Source: an uncultured Bacillota bacterium
GTDB taxonomy: Bacteria > Bacillota_I > Bacilli_A > RF39 > UBA660
Assembly (NCBI GenBank): GCA_946625165.1
Contig: CAMOSR010000004.1
Coordinates: 1-44,445 of the forward strand
Length of the DNA stretch: 44,445 bases
Direction of reading: 5' to 3'
The notes under the pieces are model-generated. The model worked only from the letters and a program-made list of their open reading frames with translations, was not told the DNA's origin and made no database searches. Shown in pieces: positions 33,084 through 39,921 of this stretch. The position numbers were made by a program, and so were the translations under genes. Position 1 is the stretch's first letter; each line of letters starts with the position of its first letter.

Positions 33084-33892
33084 TGTTTATTTTAAAAGCG
33101 ATTATTTTTGGTATTGTTGAAGGCATTACAGAGTGGCTTCCAATAAGCAGTACAGGGCATATGATTTTACTTAACGAATTTATTAAGCTTGATGTTTCTA
33201 AAGAATTTTATAATATGTTTGAAGTTGTAATTCAACTTGGAGCAATTATAGCGGTTGTAATATTATTTTGGAATAAGATATGGCCATTATATAAAGATAA
33301 TGGAAAGATAAAGGCAGATAAAAGTATAATTTCACTTTGGGGGAAAATAATAGTAGCGTGTTTACCAGCAGCTGTTGTCGGTGTTTTATTCGATGAGGTA
33401 TTTGAAAGATTATTTTATAATCCAGTGTGTGTAGCGATTGCTTTAATAGTATTTGGTATTTTATTTATTGTAATTGAAAACAAGAATAGAAAAGCTAAAA
33501 TTAATTCACTTGCTGAAATTACTTATAATACTGCTTTACTTATTGGATTATTTCAATTAATTGCAGCAGTGTTTCCCGGCACATCTAGGTCAGGTGCGAC
33601 GATAGTTGGGGCTCTTTTAATTGGCGTGTCTAGAACAGTTGCAGCTGAGTTTACTTTCTTTTTGGCAATTCCTGTTATGTTTGGTGCAAGTTTACTTAAG
33701 TTATTTAAATTTTCTTTTAACTTTACAGGTTTAGAGCTTACAATTTTACTTGTTGGGATGTTTGTTGCTTTTGTTACTTCAATGTTTGTTATTAAATTTT
33801 TAATGAATTATATTAAGAAACATAATTTTAAAGTTTTTGGTTATTATAGAATTATATTAGGCATTATTGTACTACTTTACTTCTTAGTGTAA
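33080..33892 (+). CDS. uppP: Undecaprenyl-diphosphatase UppP
   Basis: Membrane enzyme that recycles the cell-wall lipid carrier by removing one phosphate from undecaprenyl diphosphate; overproduction gives bacitracin resistance. The signature EGITEWLPISSTGHMIL lies at about 13-29 and PGTSRSGATIVGALL at about 162-176; both hold catalytic Glu, Ser, Arg and His residues. About eight membrane segments in 270 residues, normal length. It starts with a four-base overlap with the lipoprotein gene. Confidence 0.96.
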   Translation: MMFILKAIIFGIVEGITEWLPISSTGHMILLNEFIKLDVSKEFYNMFEVVIQLGAIIAVVILFWNKIWPLYKDNGKIKADKSIISLWGKIIVACLPAAVVGVLFDEVFERLFYNPVCVAIALIVFGILFIVIENKNRKAKINSLAEITYNTALLIGLFQLIAAVFPGTSRSGATIVGALLIGVSRTVAAEFTFFLAIPVMFGASLLKLFKFSFNFTGLELTILLVGMFVAFVTSMFVIKFLMNYIKKHNFKVFGYYRIILGIIVLLYFLV

Positions 33893-33920
33893 TTTTTTGT
33901 GTAAAGTTGTAAAATTGGTA

Positions 33921-33949
33921 TTGAAACTTAAAAGAGGTTATGATATATT
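33921..33949 (+). promoter_or_regulatory. Promoter of the first TasA-like pair
   Basis: TTGAAA (33921-33926), 17-bp spacer, TATATT (33944-33949). The 14 bases ATGATATATTAGTA (33940-33953) recur unchanged at 37248-37261 before the third TasA-like gene. Confidence 0.75.
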
Positions 33950-33978
33950 AGTATTAAGGTAAGGGAGGATGTTTTAGA

Positions 33979-34554
33979 ATGAGTGATAAAAACAAGAATA
34001 TTGTTATCGCAGTTTTATTGGGAGTTTTGGTTGTGATGGCTGTAGCTTATGCAGCATTTAGTACGACATTAAATATTAATGGTACTGCAACAATTAAATC
34101 AAGTTGGAATGTAGCTTTTGATACTACAAAAACTACGACTGCTACAGGTGTTGTAACACCTACAACAGGGTCTGGAGGAACAACTGCTCCAACTGGTACT
34201 GTTTCATATACTGATGGACAACATGCTACAGTGTCAGCTGATTTATATCAGCCAGGTGATAAAGTAGAGTTTCTTTTGACAGTTAAGAATACTGGTAGTT
34301 TGAAAGCAACACTAGGTTCACTTAGTATTTCTTCAAGTACTGGATGTACAGTTTCATCTTTAACTTGTACAAGTACTGCGGGTCATATTAAATTTACTGT
34401 AGGTAATTTTTCATCTGCTACTTTAAATGCTTCTAATGGAACAGCTACTATTAAAGTGACTGCCGAATTTGTTAATGGTGCAGTTACAAATTTAAGTGGT
34501 AACGAAAGTGCTTCTATTACAGTATCATTCACTGCTACTCAAGCAACTAGTTAA
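33979..34554 (+). CDS. TasA/camelysin-like secreted protein A
   Basis: A 191-residue protein with a SipW-type signal: short basic start, hydrophobic segment (about 8-26) and VAYAAFSTTLNINGTATI at the cleavage region. The mature part is Thr/Ser/Gly-rich and beta-strand-like. LYQPGDKVEFLLTVKNTGSLKA (about 90-111) matches the LKPGDK...NNGSL motif of TasA, the B. subtilis biofilm fibre protein. Two cysteines (about 122 and 129) could pair. No LPXTG or transmembrane anchor is visible. GGGAGG precedes the ATG. It is followed 60 bp later by a paralogue in the same unit. Role as a fibre or surface subunit is inferred; no fibre has been shown. Confidence 0.83.
   Translation: MSDKNKNIVIAVLLGVLVVMAVAYAAFSTTLNINGTATIKSSWNVAFDTTKTTTATGVVTPTTGSGGTTAPTGTVSYTDGQHATVSADLYQPGDKVEFLLTVKNTGSLKATLGSLSISSSTGCTVSSLTCTSTAGHIKFTVGNFSSATLNASNGTATIKVTAEFVNGAVTNLSGNESASITVSFTATQATS
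34078..34136 (+). repeat. 59-bp block shared by TasA-like genes A and B, copy 1
   Basis: From AATGGTACTGCAACAATTAA to ACTAC, identical to 34717-34775. It codes for the segment just after signal cleavage (NGTATIKSSWNVAF). Flanking parts of the genes differ, so this is either recent duplication with selection or gene conversion. Confidence 0.9.
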
Positions 34555-34614
34555 TAGTTACTTTAAGTTGTTGGTGATTAAAATTAAAAAAAATTAAGAT
34601 AGGGAGAAAGTTAT

Positions 34615-35184
34615 ATGGGAAATAATAATCATAAAAATGCAGCAATTGCAATGTTATTAGGTGCTTTAGTTGTAATGGCTGTAGCTTATGCAGCGTTTAG
34701 TACAGCGCTTACAATAAATGGTACTGCAACAATTAAATCAAGTTGGAATGTAGCTTTTGATACTACAAAAACTACAGGAACTGGTGTTATTACGCCAACT
34801 ACAGGAAAATCTGGTGGTACTGCACCAACTGGTACAATTTCATTTGCTGATGGTCAAAATGCGACTGTATCTGCAAATTTATATCAACCAGGTGATAAAG
34901 TTGTATTTACTTTAACAATTAAAAACACTGGTAGTTTGGATGCGACTTTGGGAGCTCCAACTGTAACGGCTGTTAGTGGTTGTACAGTTTCAGCTAAAAC
35001 TTGTACAAGTACTAATGGTTATCTAAAATTTACTGTTAGTAATCCTGCAAGTACTTCTTTAGAAAAAACTTCAGGAACTACTACAATGACAGTAACTGCT
35101 GAATTTCCTGATGTTGCAGTTTCAAGTTTAAGTGCTAATCAATCTGCTTCTATTAGAGTTTCTTTAACTGCTACACAAGCTTAA
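34615..35184 (+). CDS. TasA/camelysin-like secreted protein B
   Basis: A 189-residue paralogue of protein A. The signal (about 10-28) ends AVAYAAFSTALTINGTATI, and the following segment to about residue 54 is nearly identical to A. LYQPGDKVVFTLTIKNTGSLDA repeats the TasA-type motif, and the two cysteines are conserved (SGCTVSAKTCTS). The rest diverges by substitution, not rearrangement. The two genes lie 60 bp apart with no terminator between; GGGAG precedes the ATG. A terminator follows B. Two similar subunits in one operon suggest a major/minor subunit pair, which is inference. Confidence 0.83.
   Translation: MGNNNHKNAAIAMLLGALVVMAVAYAAFSTALTINGTATIKSSWNVAFDTTKTTGTGVITPTTGKSGGTAPTGTISFADGQNATVSANLYQPGDKVVFTLTIKNTGSLDATLGAPTVTAVSGCTVSAKTCTSTNGYLKFTVSNPASTSLEKTSGTTTMTVTAEFPDVAVSSLSANQSASIRVSLTATQA
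34717..34775 (+). repeat. 59-bp block shared by TasA-like genes A and B, copy 2
   Basis: Second copy of the exact repeat at 34078-34136. Confidence 0.9.
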
Positions 35185-35195
35185 TAATGTATTTG

Positions 35196-35222
35196 AAAGG
35201 CTATCAATGATGGCCTTTTTTC
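35196..35222 (+). terminator. Terminator after TasA-like gene B
   Basis: AAAGGCTAT / ATGGCCTTT with one G-U pair, 5-base loop, T run. It separates the TasA-like pair from the argS leader. Confidence 0.85.
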
Positions 35223-35462
35223 TTGACAAAAATGATATATTTTTTTATAATATGGTTAAAGTGATGACGAAGGAATAGTAATAAGAATAAATATTTATAG
35301 TGAGTTAGTGGTTAGTGGAAACTAATAGTATTTACTTATGAACGCGCCTTTTAAGCTTGAACCGTTTATCTGCGTTAAAGATTAAAGAGCATAGAAATTC
35401 TATGAAGTAAGGTGGTACCGCGGGTATTTCTCGTCCTTATTTTGTGGGATTTTTTTATTATT
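35223..35462 (+). promoter_or_regulatory. Arg T-box riboswitch with promoter, controlling argS
   Basis: TTGACA (35223-35228), 17-bp spacer, TATAAT (35246-35251). The leader has GTGATGACGAAGG at its start (35261), GTTAGTGGAAACTA, and TGAACGCGCC, which by alignment with the Phe leader puts the Arg codon CGC at 35343-35345. Stem III is CATAGAAATTCTATG (35391-35405) and the T-box AAGGTGGTACCGCG is at 35409-35422. The expected terminator stem is hard to draw (GTCC/GGGA only) although a T run follows (35451-35457). Uncharged tRNA-Arg with anticodon reading CGC should raise argS expression. Confidence 0.9.
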
Positions 35463-35477
35463 TTAAGGAGGTATAGA

Positions 35478-37163
35478 ATGTATAATAAACTAGAAAGTAT
35501 TTTAAATGAGGCTTTTAAAAAATTAGGGTATGAGATAGAGTCTAAAGTTGTAAGGTCTAAAGAAGATTTTGTTGATTTTCAGTGCGATAATTTATTTGGC
35601 CTTGCTAAAGTTTATCATAAGTCGCCTTTATTAATAGGTGAGGAGGTTGTAGGTAAAATCAAAAAGTTATCTGATTTTTCTTATTATTTTAAAAGTGTGG
35701 AAGTAGCTAAACCAGGGTTTATTAATATATGTGTGAGTGATAAGTTTATAAATGAGTCTTTGAGAGGATTAATAGGTAGTGATAGACTAGGATGTACTGA
35801 AGAACATGACACAATAGTTATTGATTATGGAGGACCTAATGTAGCTAAGCCTTTACATGTTGGACATTTAAGGACCGCGATAATCGGACAAGCAATTTAT
35901 AATATTTTAAAATTTAAAGGTAATAAAACTATTAGTGATGTACACTTGGGAGATTTTGGACTGCAAATGGGTCAAGTTATATACGGACTTTTACATGATT
36001 ATCCTAATACTAAGTATGAGGATATGGAATTTGACTTAGATTATTTAAATAGGACGTATCCAAGGATAAGTGCTTTATGTAAGGAAGATGATAATGTCAA
36101 GGAAGAGTGCCATAGAATAACAAAAGAACTTCAAGATGGAAAAGAAGAATATGTGTATTTATGGAAGAGGATAATGAAAATTTCTGTTGATGATATTAAG
36201 AGAATTTATAAATATTTATCTGTAGATTTTGATTATTGGTATGGTGAAGCTGATGCTTATAAATATTTTGATGAGATGATTCCTTATATAGAAAGTAAGG
36301 GAATTGTTAGGGTAGATGATGGAGCGAAAATAATAGATGTTAAGGAAGAAACTGATAAAGTTGATGTTCCACCTTTGATTTTGCAAAAGAGTGACGGCGC
36401 TTATTTATATAGTACGTCTGATTTAGCGACTATTTGGCAAAGAAAAAGGGATTTTGATCCTGATGATATTATATATATTACTGATGATAGGCAAAGCTTA
36501 CATTTTTTGCAAGTTTTTAGAGTGGTGAGAAAAGCTCTTATTTATGAAAAAAGGTTAGAGCATCATGGTTATGGAACAGTAAATGGAAAAGATAATAAAC
36601 CTTTTAAAACGAGAAGTGGTGGAGCGTTAAAACTTGAGGATTTAATTAATGAGGTTAAAGAAGAATTTGTAGATTTAAGGGAAGAAAATAAGCATATGGA
36701 TAAGGAAGACTTGGATAAAATTGTAAATGCGATTATTAAGTTTGCTGATCTTCAAAATGATATGTCGAGAAATTATATATTTGATATTAAGAAATTTAGC
36801 GAGGTTAATGGTAAAACAGGTCCTTATATTTTATATACTTATCTTAGAATTAATAAGTTGCTTTCTAATAACAATGGTAAATTATCTGATAATATATATA
36901 ATGATGTCGATAGAGCTTTAAGGCTTAAATTAATAGACGTTTCAAATGTTATAGATCAAGCGGCAAGGGAAAGAAAACCTCATTATATTGCTAATTATTT
37001 ATATGAATTATCGGTGCTTGCAAACAGCTTTTATGTAGAAAATAGGGTGGCAGGAATAGCTGATGATGTTAAAAATGATTATGATATTGTTTTATCATTT
37101 AATAATAAGGTTACAGAAATTTTATTGTCACTTTTAGGCATTTACATTCCGAGGTCTATGTAA
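35478..37163 (+). CDS. argS: Arginyl-tRNA synthetase
   Basis: Class I synthetase charging tRNA-Arg. The ATG at 35478 follows AAGGAGG and gives 561 residues; the frame extends upstream only through the T-box. The N-terminal Add-1 domain (about 1-110) recognises the D-loop. VIDYGGPNVAKPLHVGHLRTAIIG (about 115-138) has the HIGH-type signature (HVGH). The ArgRS-typical YLYSTSDLATI and KPFKTRSGGALKLEDLI segments are present. The C-terminal DALR anticodon-binding domain ends IYIPRSM. It stands between the two TasA-like pairs with its own promoter, leader and terminator. Confidence 0.97.
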   Translation: MYNKLESILNEAFKKLGYEIESKVVRSKEDFVDFQCDNLFGLAKVYHKSPLLIGEEVVGKIKKLSDFSYYFKSVEVAKPGFINICVSDKFINESLRGLIGSDRLGCTEEHDTIVIDYGGPNVAKPLHVGHLRTAIIGQAIYNILKFKGNKTISDVHLGDFGLQMGQVIYGLLHDYPNTKYEDMEFDLDYLNRTYPRISALCKEDDNVKEECHRITKELQDGKEEYVYLWKRIMKISVDDIKRIYKYLSVDFDYWYGEADAYKYFDEMIPYIESKGIVRVDDGAKIIDVKEETDKVDVPPLILQKSDGAYLYSTSDLATIWQRKRDFDPDDIIYITDDRQSLHFLQVFRVVRKALIYEKRLEHHGYGTVNGKDNKPFKTRSGGALKLEDLINEVKEEFVDLREENKHMDKEDLDKIVNAIIKFADLQNDMSRNYIFDIKKFSEVNGKTGPYILYTYLRINKLLSNNNGKLSDNIYNDVDRALRLKLIDVSNVIDQAARERKPHYIANYLYELSVLANSFYVENRVAGIADDVKNDYDIVLSFNNKVTEILLSLLGIYIPRSM

Positions 37164-37181
37164 AATAACCAAGTCTAAAAT

Positions 37182-37226
37182 GGAAAATCAAAAAAAAGAG
37201 AAATTTTTCTTTTTTTTTGATTTTCC
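37182..37226 (+). terminator. Strong terminator after argS
   Basis: Long stem: GGAAAATCAAAAAAAAGA against TTCTTTTTTTTTGATTTTCC. The T-rich right arm provides the T tract. Confidence 0.85.
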
Positions 37227-37228
37227 CC

Positions 37229-37257
37229 TTGAACTTAACTCAAAAAAATGATATATT
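37229..37257 (+). promoter_or_regulatory. Promoter of TasA-like gene C
   Basis: TTGAAC (37229-37234), 17-bp spacer, TATATT (37252-37257), with the shared ATGATATATTAGTA at 37248-37261. Confidence 0.78.
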
Positions 37258-37310
37258 AGTAACAGAGTAGAGATAGGCTACTTGAAAATATAATAAGGAG
37301 GAAGAAAGAA

Positions 37311-37919
37311 ATGGAATCTAAGCACAAGAATGCGTTAATAGGAGCATTATTAGCAGTAGTATTTGTTATGGCAGTAGGTTATGCAGCTTTTGCAACTACT
37401 TTAACAATTAATGGTACTGCAGAAATCACTACTAGTTGGGATGTTCACTTTACTGGTGATACAGAAGCTGTTACAGCTACTCCAGGAACTGGTGGAACAC
37501 TTACTCCTAGTGGAACAATTGCTTTTGATACTGATAAGCTTGTTGCAACTTTAACTGCTGATTTAAAACAACCTGGTGATACTGTTGTTTACACTTTAAC
37601 TCCACACAACTATGGTACAGTTACTGCAACTGCTGGAACACCAGCTGTTACAATTGCTAAAGCTTCTGCACCAACAACTGCATTAAACGCTGGAGCAACT
37701 TCATTTACTGTTGGACATATTCAGTATACTGTAGAATTTACTAAAAAGCCTTCTATCGCTGCTGATCAAGATGACAACGCTATTACTGTAACTGCAACTT
37801 ATACAGCTACTGATGATGGTGAAACAGTTCAAGAACAAACTGGCGGAATTGCTAATGCAGAGAAAAACAACGGTGAAGCTGCTGTACTTAAAGTTACATT
37901 AGTTTATTCACAAGCTTAG
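37311..37919 (+). CDS. TasA/camelysin-like secreted protein C (likely major subunit)
   Basis: A 202-residue protein with a SipW-type signal (about 8-27) ending VGYAAFATTLTINGTAEI. Mature part is Thr/Ala-rich and cysteine-free. LKQPGDTVVYTLTPHNYGTVTA (about 88-109) is the TasA-type motif, with NYG in place of NTG. The codon choice (many GCT, ACT, GGT, with AAC and ATC) and near-perfect AAGGAGG point to high expression. It has its own promoter and a long perfect-stem terminator, so it may be the most abundant subunit (inference). The acidic C-terminus differs from A and B. Confidence 0.82.
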   Translation: MESKHKNALIGALLAVVFVMAVGYAAFATTLTINGTAEITTSWDVHFTGDTEAVTATPGTGGTLTPSGTIAFDTDKLVATLTADLKQPGDTVVYTLTPHNYGTVTATAGTPAVTIAKASAPTTALNAGATSFTVGHIQYTVEFTKKPSIAADQDDNAITVTATYTATDDGETVQEQTGGIANAEKNNGEAAVLKVTLVYSQA

Positions 37920-37922
37920 TTG

Positions 37923-37962
37923 TGTAAAATAAAAAACTGCATATGCAGTCTTTTATTTTACA
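37923..37962 (+). terminator. Terminator after TasA-like gene C
   Basis: TGTAAAATAAAA / TTTTATTTTACA outer stem with an inner ACTGC-ATAT-GCAGT hairpin: a long, almost perfect palindrome. Confidence 0.85.
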
Positions 37963-37980
37963 TAAAAACTAAAAAATGTC

Positions 37981-38009
37981 TTGATTAAGTTTGAAAAAAA
38001 TGATATAGT
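37981..38009 (+). promoter_or_regulatory. Promoter of TasA-like gene D
   Basis: TTGATT (37981-37986), 17-bp spacer, TATAGT (38004-38009). The preceding AAAAAAATGATATA is the same as in the promoter of C. Confidence 0.72.
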
Positions 38010-38048
38010 TTTATTAGAGTAGAAAGCTGTCTATAAGGAGGAATAAAA

Positions 38049-38615
38049 ATGGAAGCAAGACATAAAAACATACTAATTATGGCTTTGATAGCTATTGTTT
38101 TGATAATGGCGGTTGGATATGCGGCATTTACAACAACACTTACTATTAATGGTACGGCTGAAATTTCAACTAAATGGGATATTCATATAAAATCAATTAC
38201 GCCTTCAGCAACTGCTACGGCAACAACTCAAGGTGGAGAGACTGTTTATACTAGTGCCGGAAGTATAAAACATACTATAAAGGACAATTATACAGCTGAA
38301 TTTGAAGCGGTACTTTTGTCACCATCTGAGTACGTAACATACACTGTGGTAGTTGAAAATAGTGGAACTATTAATGCTAAAGTAGCACCTAATGGTATTA
38401 CTTTTAGTGACGCGACTATGGGTACTACTAATCCGACAGATGCAATATTATTTACTTATGAAGGAATTGCTCCTGGTGATCAGTTGAATGCTAATGGTGG
38501 AACTGATACATTCACTGTAACAGCTACATATAATCCTGCAATTACAAGTCAGCCATCAGCTGCGCAACTTGAAAAATCAGTTACTATGACTTTGAACTAT
38601 ATTCAAACAGCTTAA
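38049..38615 (+). CDS. TasA/camelysin-like secreted protein D (divergent)
   Basis: A 188-residue protein with signal segment (about 9-27) ending VGYAAFTTTLTINGTAEI, followed by STKWDIHI. The TasA-type PGD motif is altered to LLSPSEYVTYTVVVENSGTINA: PSE replaces PGD while the N-x-G part stays. The rest is Thr/Ala-rich, without cysteines. AAGGAGG precedes the ATG; it has its own promoter and terminator. It lies just upstream of the signal peptidase gene. The altered motif suggests a specialised part such as a cap, anchor or minor subunit, which is speculative. Confidence 0.78.
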   Translation: MEARHKNILIMALIAIVLIMAVGYAAFTTTLTINGTAEISTKWDIHIKSITPSATATATTQGGETVYTSAGSIKHTIKDNYTAEFEAVLLSPSEYVTYTVVVENSGTINAKVAPNGITFSDATMGTTNPTDAILFTYEGIAPGDQLNANGGTDTFTVTATYNPAITSQPSAAQLEKSVTMTLNYIQTA

Positions 38616-38631
38616 GACTTAAGCTGTTTTT
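38605..38631 (+). terminator. Terminator after TasA-like gene D
   Basis: AAACAGCTTAAG / CTTAAGCTGTTT palindrome overlapping the stop codon, then T-rich sequence. Confidence 0.8.
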
Positions 38632-38678
38632 GTGTTTTTATAAATTTGTGTAAAACTAAAAAAAAATTTTTAAAATTA

Positions 38679-38707
38679 TTGTAAATTACGATATGTTATG
38701 CTATAAT
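38679..38707 (+). promoter_or_regulatory. Promoter of the signal peptidase-DUF5305 operon
   Basis: TTGTAA (38679-38684), 17-bp spacer with an extended TG, TATAAT (38702-38707), about 55 bp before the ATG at 38762. Confidence 0.6.
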
Positions 38708-38761
38708 TTATTATAGTAGTGGATAGTGTATGAGAAAGCTGTTCACAAAAGGGGTTATAGC

Positions 38762-39904
38762 ATGAAGAAAAATTTTATAATTTATAGTCTTCTCATTGGT
38801 TATGTGCTCCTTGACACTTTTGTTTTTAGTTCATTGAATTTGCCTTATTATAATGAGATTATAAATCCTGCACTTTGGATAATGATGTGCGGAATATCAA
38901 TATATTTAAGTCAAGATTCAAGTTTAAGAGTTAAGGGAGAGAAGGACAAAACCCAAAGTTTATTAATTGTACTTATTATTTATATCATTATATACTTTTT
39001 GCTGGGTTTAATCTTTGGTTTTGAGAGGACACCTTATTCAAAAGAAATATTTGGCATTTTAAAAAATTTGTGGTCTTTTATTGGAATTTTATTTTTCCAA
39101 GAATTTATAAGAGAAGCATTGATTAAAAATGAAAAGAAGAAAAAAATTAATTATATTTTGATTGTAATAGTGTTTACACTACTTAATATGAATTTCTATA
39201 ATTTTGCTAATCATTTTGCTGATTTACAAACATCATTTACTTATACTTCGTCAGTGATAATTCCAACTATACTTGAAAGCGCAATTTTAACTTATTTGGT
39301 GTATATAGGCGGTGTTAAATTTTCCATCATATATCGAGCGTTTGTCGCTATACCACCATTTATAGTTCCAATTATCCCTGATTTGGATTGGTTTGGTTTG
39401 GCACTTGTTGGAGTTGTGCTACCACTTGCAGTATATGTTTATATGAATTATGTACATGTAAATCGTACTGAAAGACTTTCAAAAAGGGAAAGACGTAAGT
39501 ATAATCCGGCAGTTTATGTCCCTGTGTTTGCATTTATTGCTTTACTTGCTGGGTTTGTTATTGGACTGTTTAAATACCAACCAATTGCTGTGATGTCTGG
39601 TAGTATGTCACCAACGTTTAACAGAGGAGATGCAGTTGTTATTAAAAAACTTGATACTCAAGATAAAAATGAACTAGAAGTTGGAGATATAATTCAGTTT
39701 GTAAGCGGAACTAAATATGTTATCCATAGGATAGTTGATGTCACTAATGATGATTATGGCAATAAACTATTTATCACAAAAGGTGATCATAATAATACAA
39801 TTGATATTGACAAGGTTCATTTAGAAAATGTAAAAGGAAAGGTAACGTTTGTTGTACCATTTATTGGTTATCCATCAGTATGGCTTAGTGGTGCAATTTC
39901 ATAA
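38762..39904 (+). CDS. SipW-type signal peptidase I with polytopic N-terminal extension
   Basis: I chose the ATG at 38762 (380 residues) because AAAGGGG is seven bases upstream; the frame opens at a GTG 36 bp earlier. The catalytic part is at the C-terminus: AVMSGSMSPTFNRGDAVVIKK holds the nucleophile Ser281, and KYVIHRIVDV holds His322 where ordinary bacterial type I peptidases use Lys. GDHNNTID follows. Ser/His is the archaeal/ER-like (SipW) type that processes TasA in Bacillus. Unlike SipW (about 190 residues, two spans), eight or nine hydrophobic segments fill the first 270 residues. Their role is unknown; they could form a dedicated substrate channel or dock. Four likely substrates lie upstream, and DUF5305 follows 17 bp later. 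Confidence 0.85.
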   Translation: MKKNFIIYSLLIGYVLLDTFVFSSLNLPYYNEIINPALWIMMCGISIYLSQDSSLRVKGEKDKTQSLLIVLIIYIIIYFLLGLIFGFERTPYSKEIFGILKNLWSFIGILFFQEFIREALIKNEKKKKINYILIVIVFTLLNMNFYNFANHFADLQTSFTYTSSVIIPTILESAILTYLVYIGGVKFSIIYRAFVAIPPFIVPIIPDLDWFGLALVGVVLPLAVYVYMNYVHVNRTERLSKRERRKYNPAVYVPVFAFIALLAGFVIGLFKYQPIAVMSGSMSPTFNRGDAVVIKKLDTQDKNELEVGDIIQFVSGTKYVIHRIVDVTNDDYGNKLFITKGDHNNTIDIDKVHLENVKGKVTFVVPFIGYPSVWLSGAIS

Positions 39905-39921
39905 GAAGGGGAGAATAATGT

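Noticed and set aside
33979-38615. Sortase at the left edge anchoring the TasA-like proteins
   Set aside because: None of the TasA-like proteins shows an LPXTG-type signal or C-terminal membrane segment, and the sortase lies more than 30 kb away.
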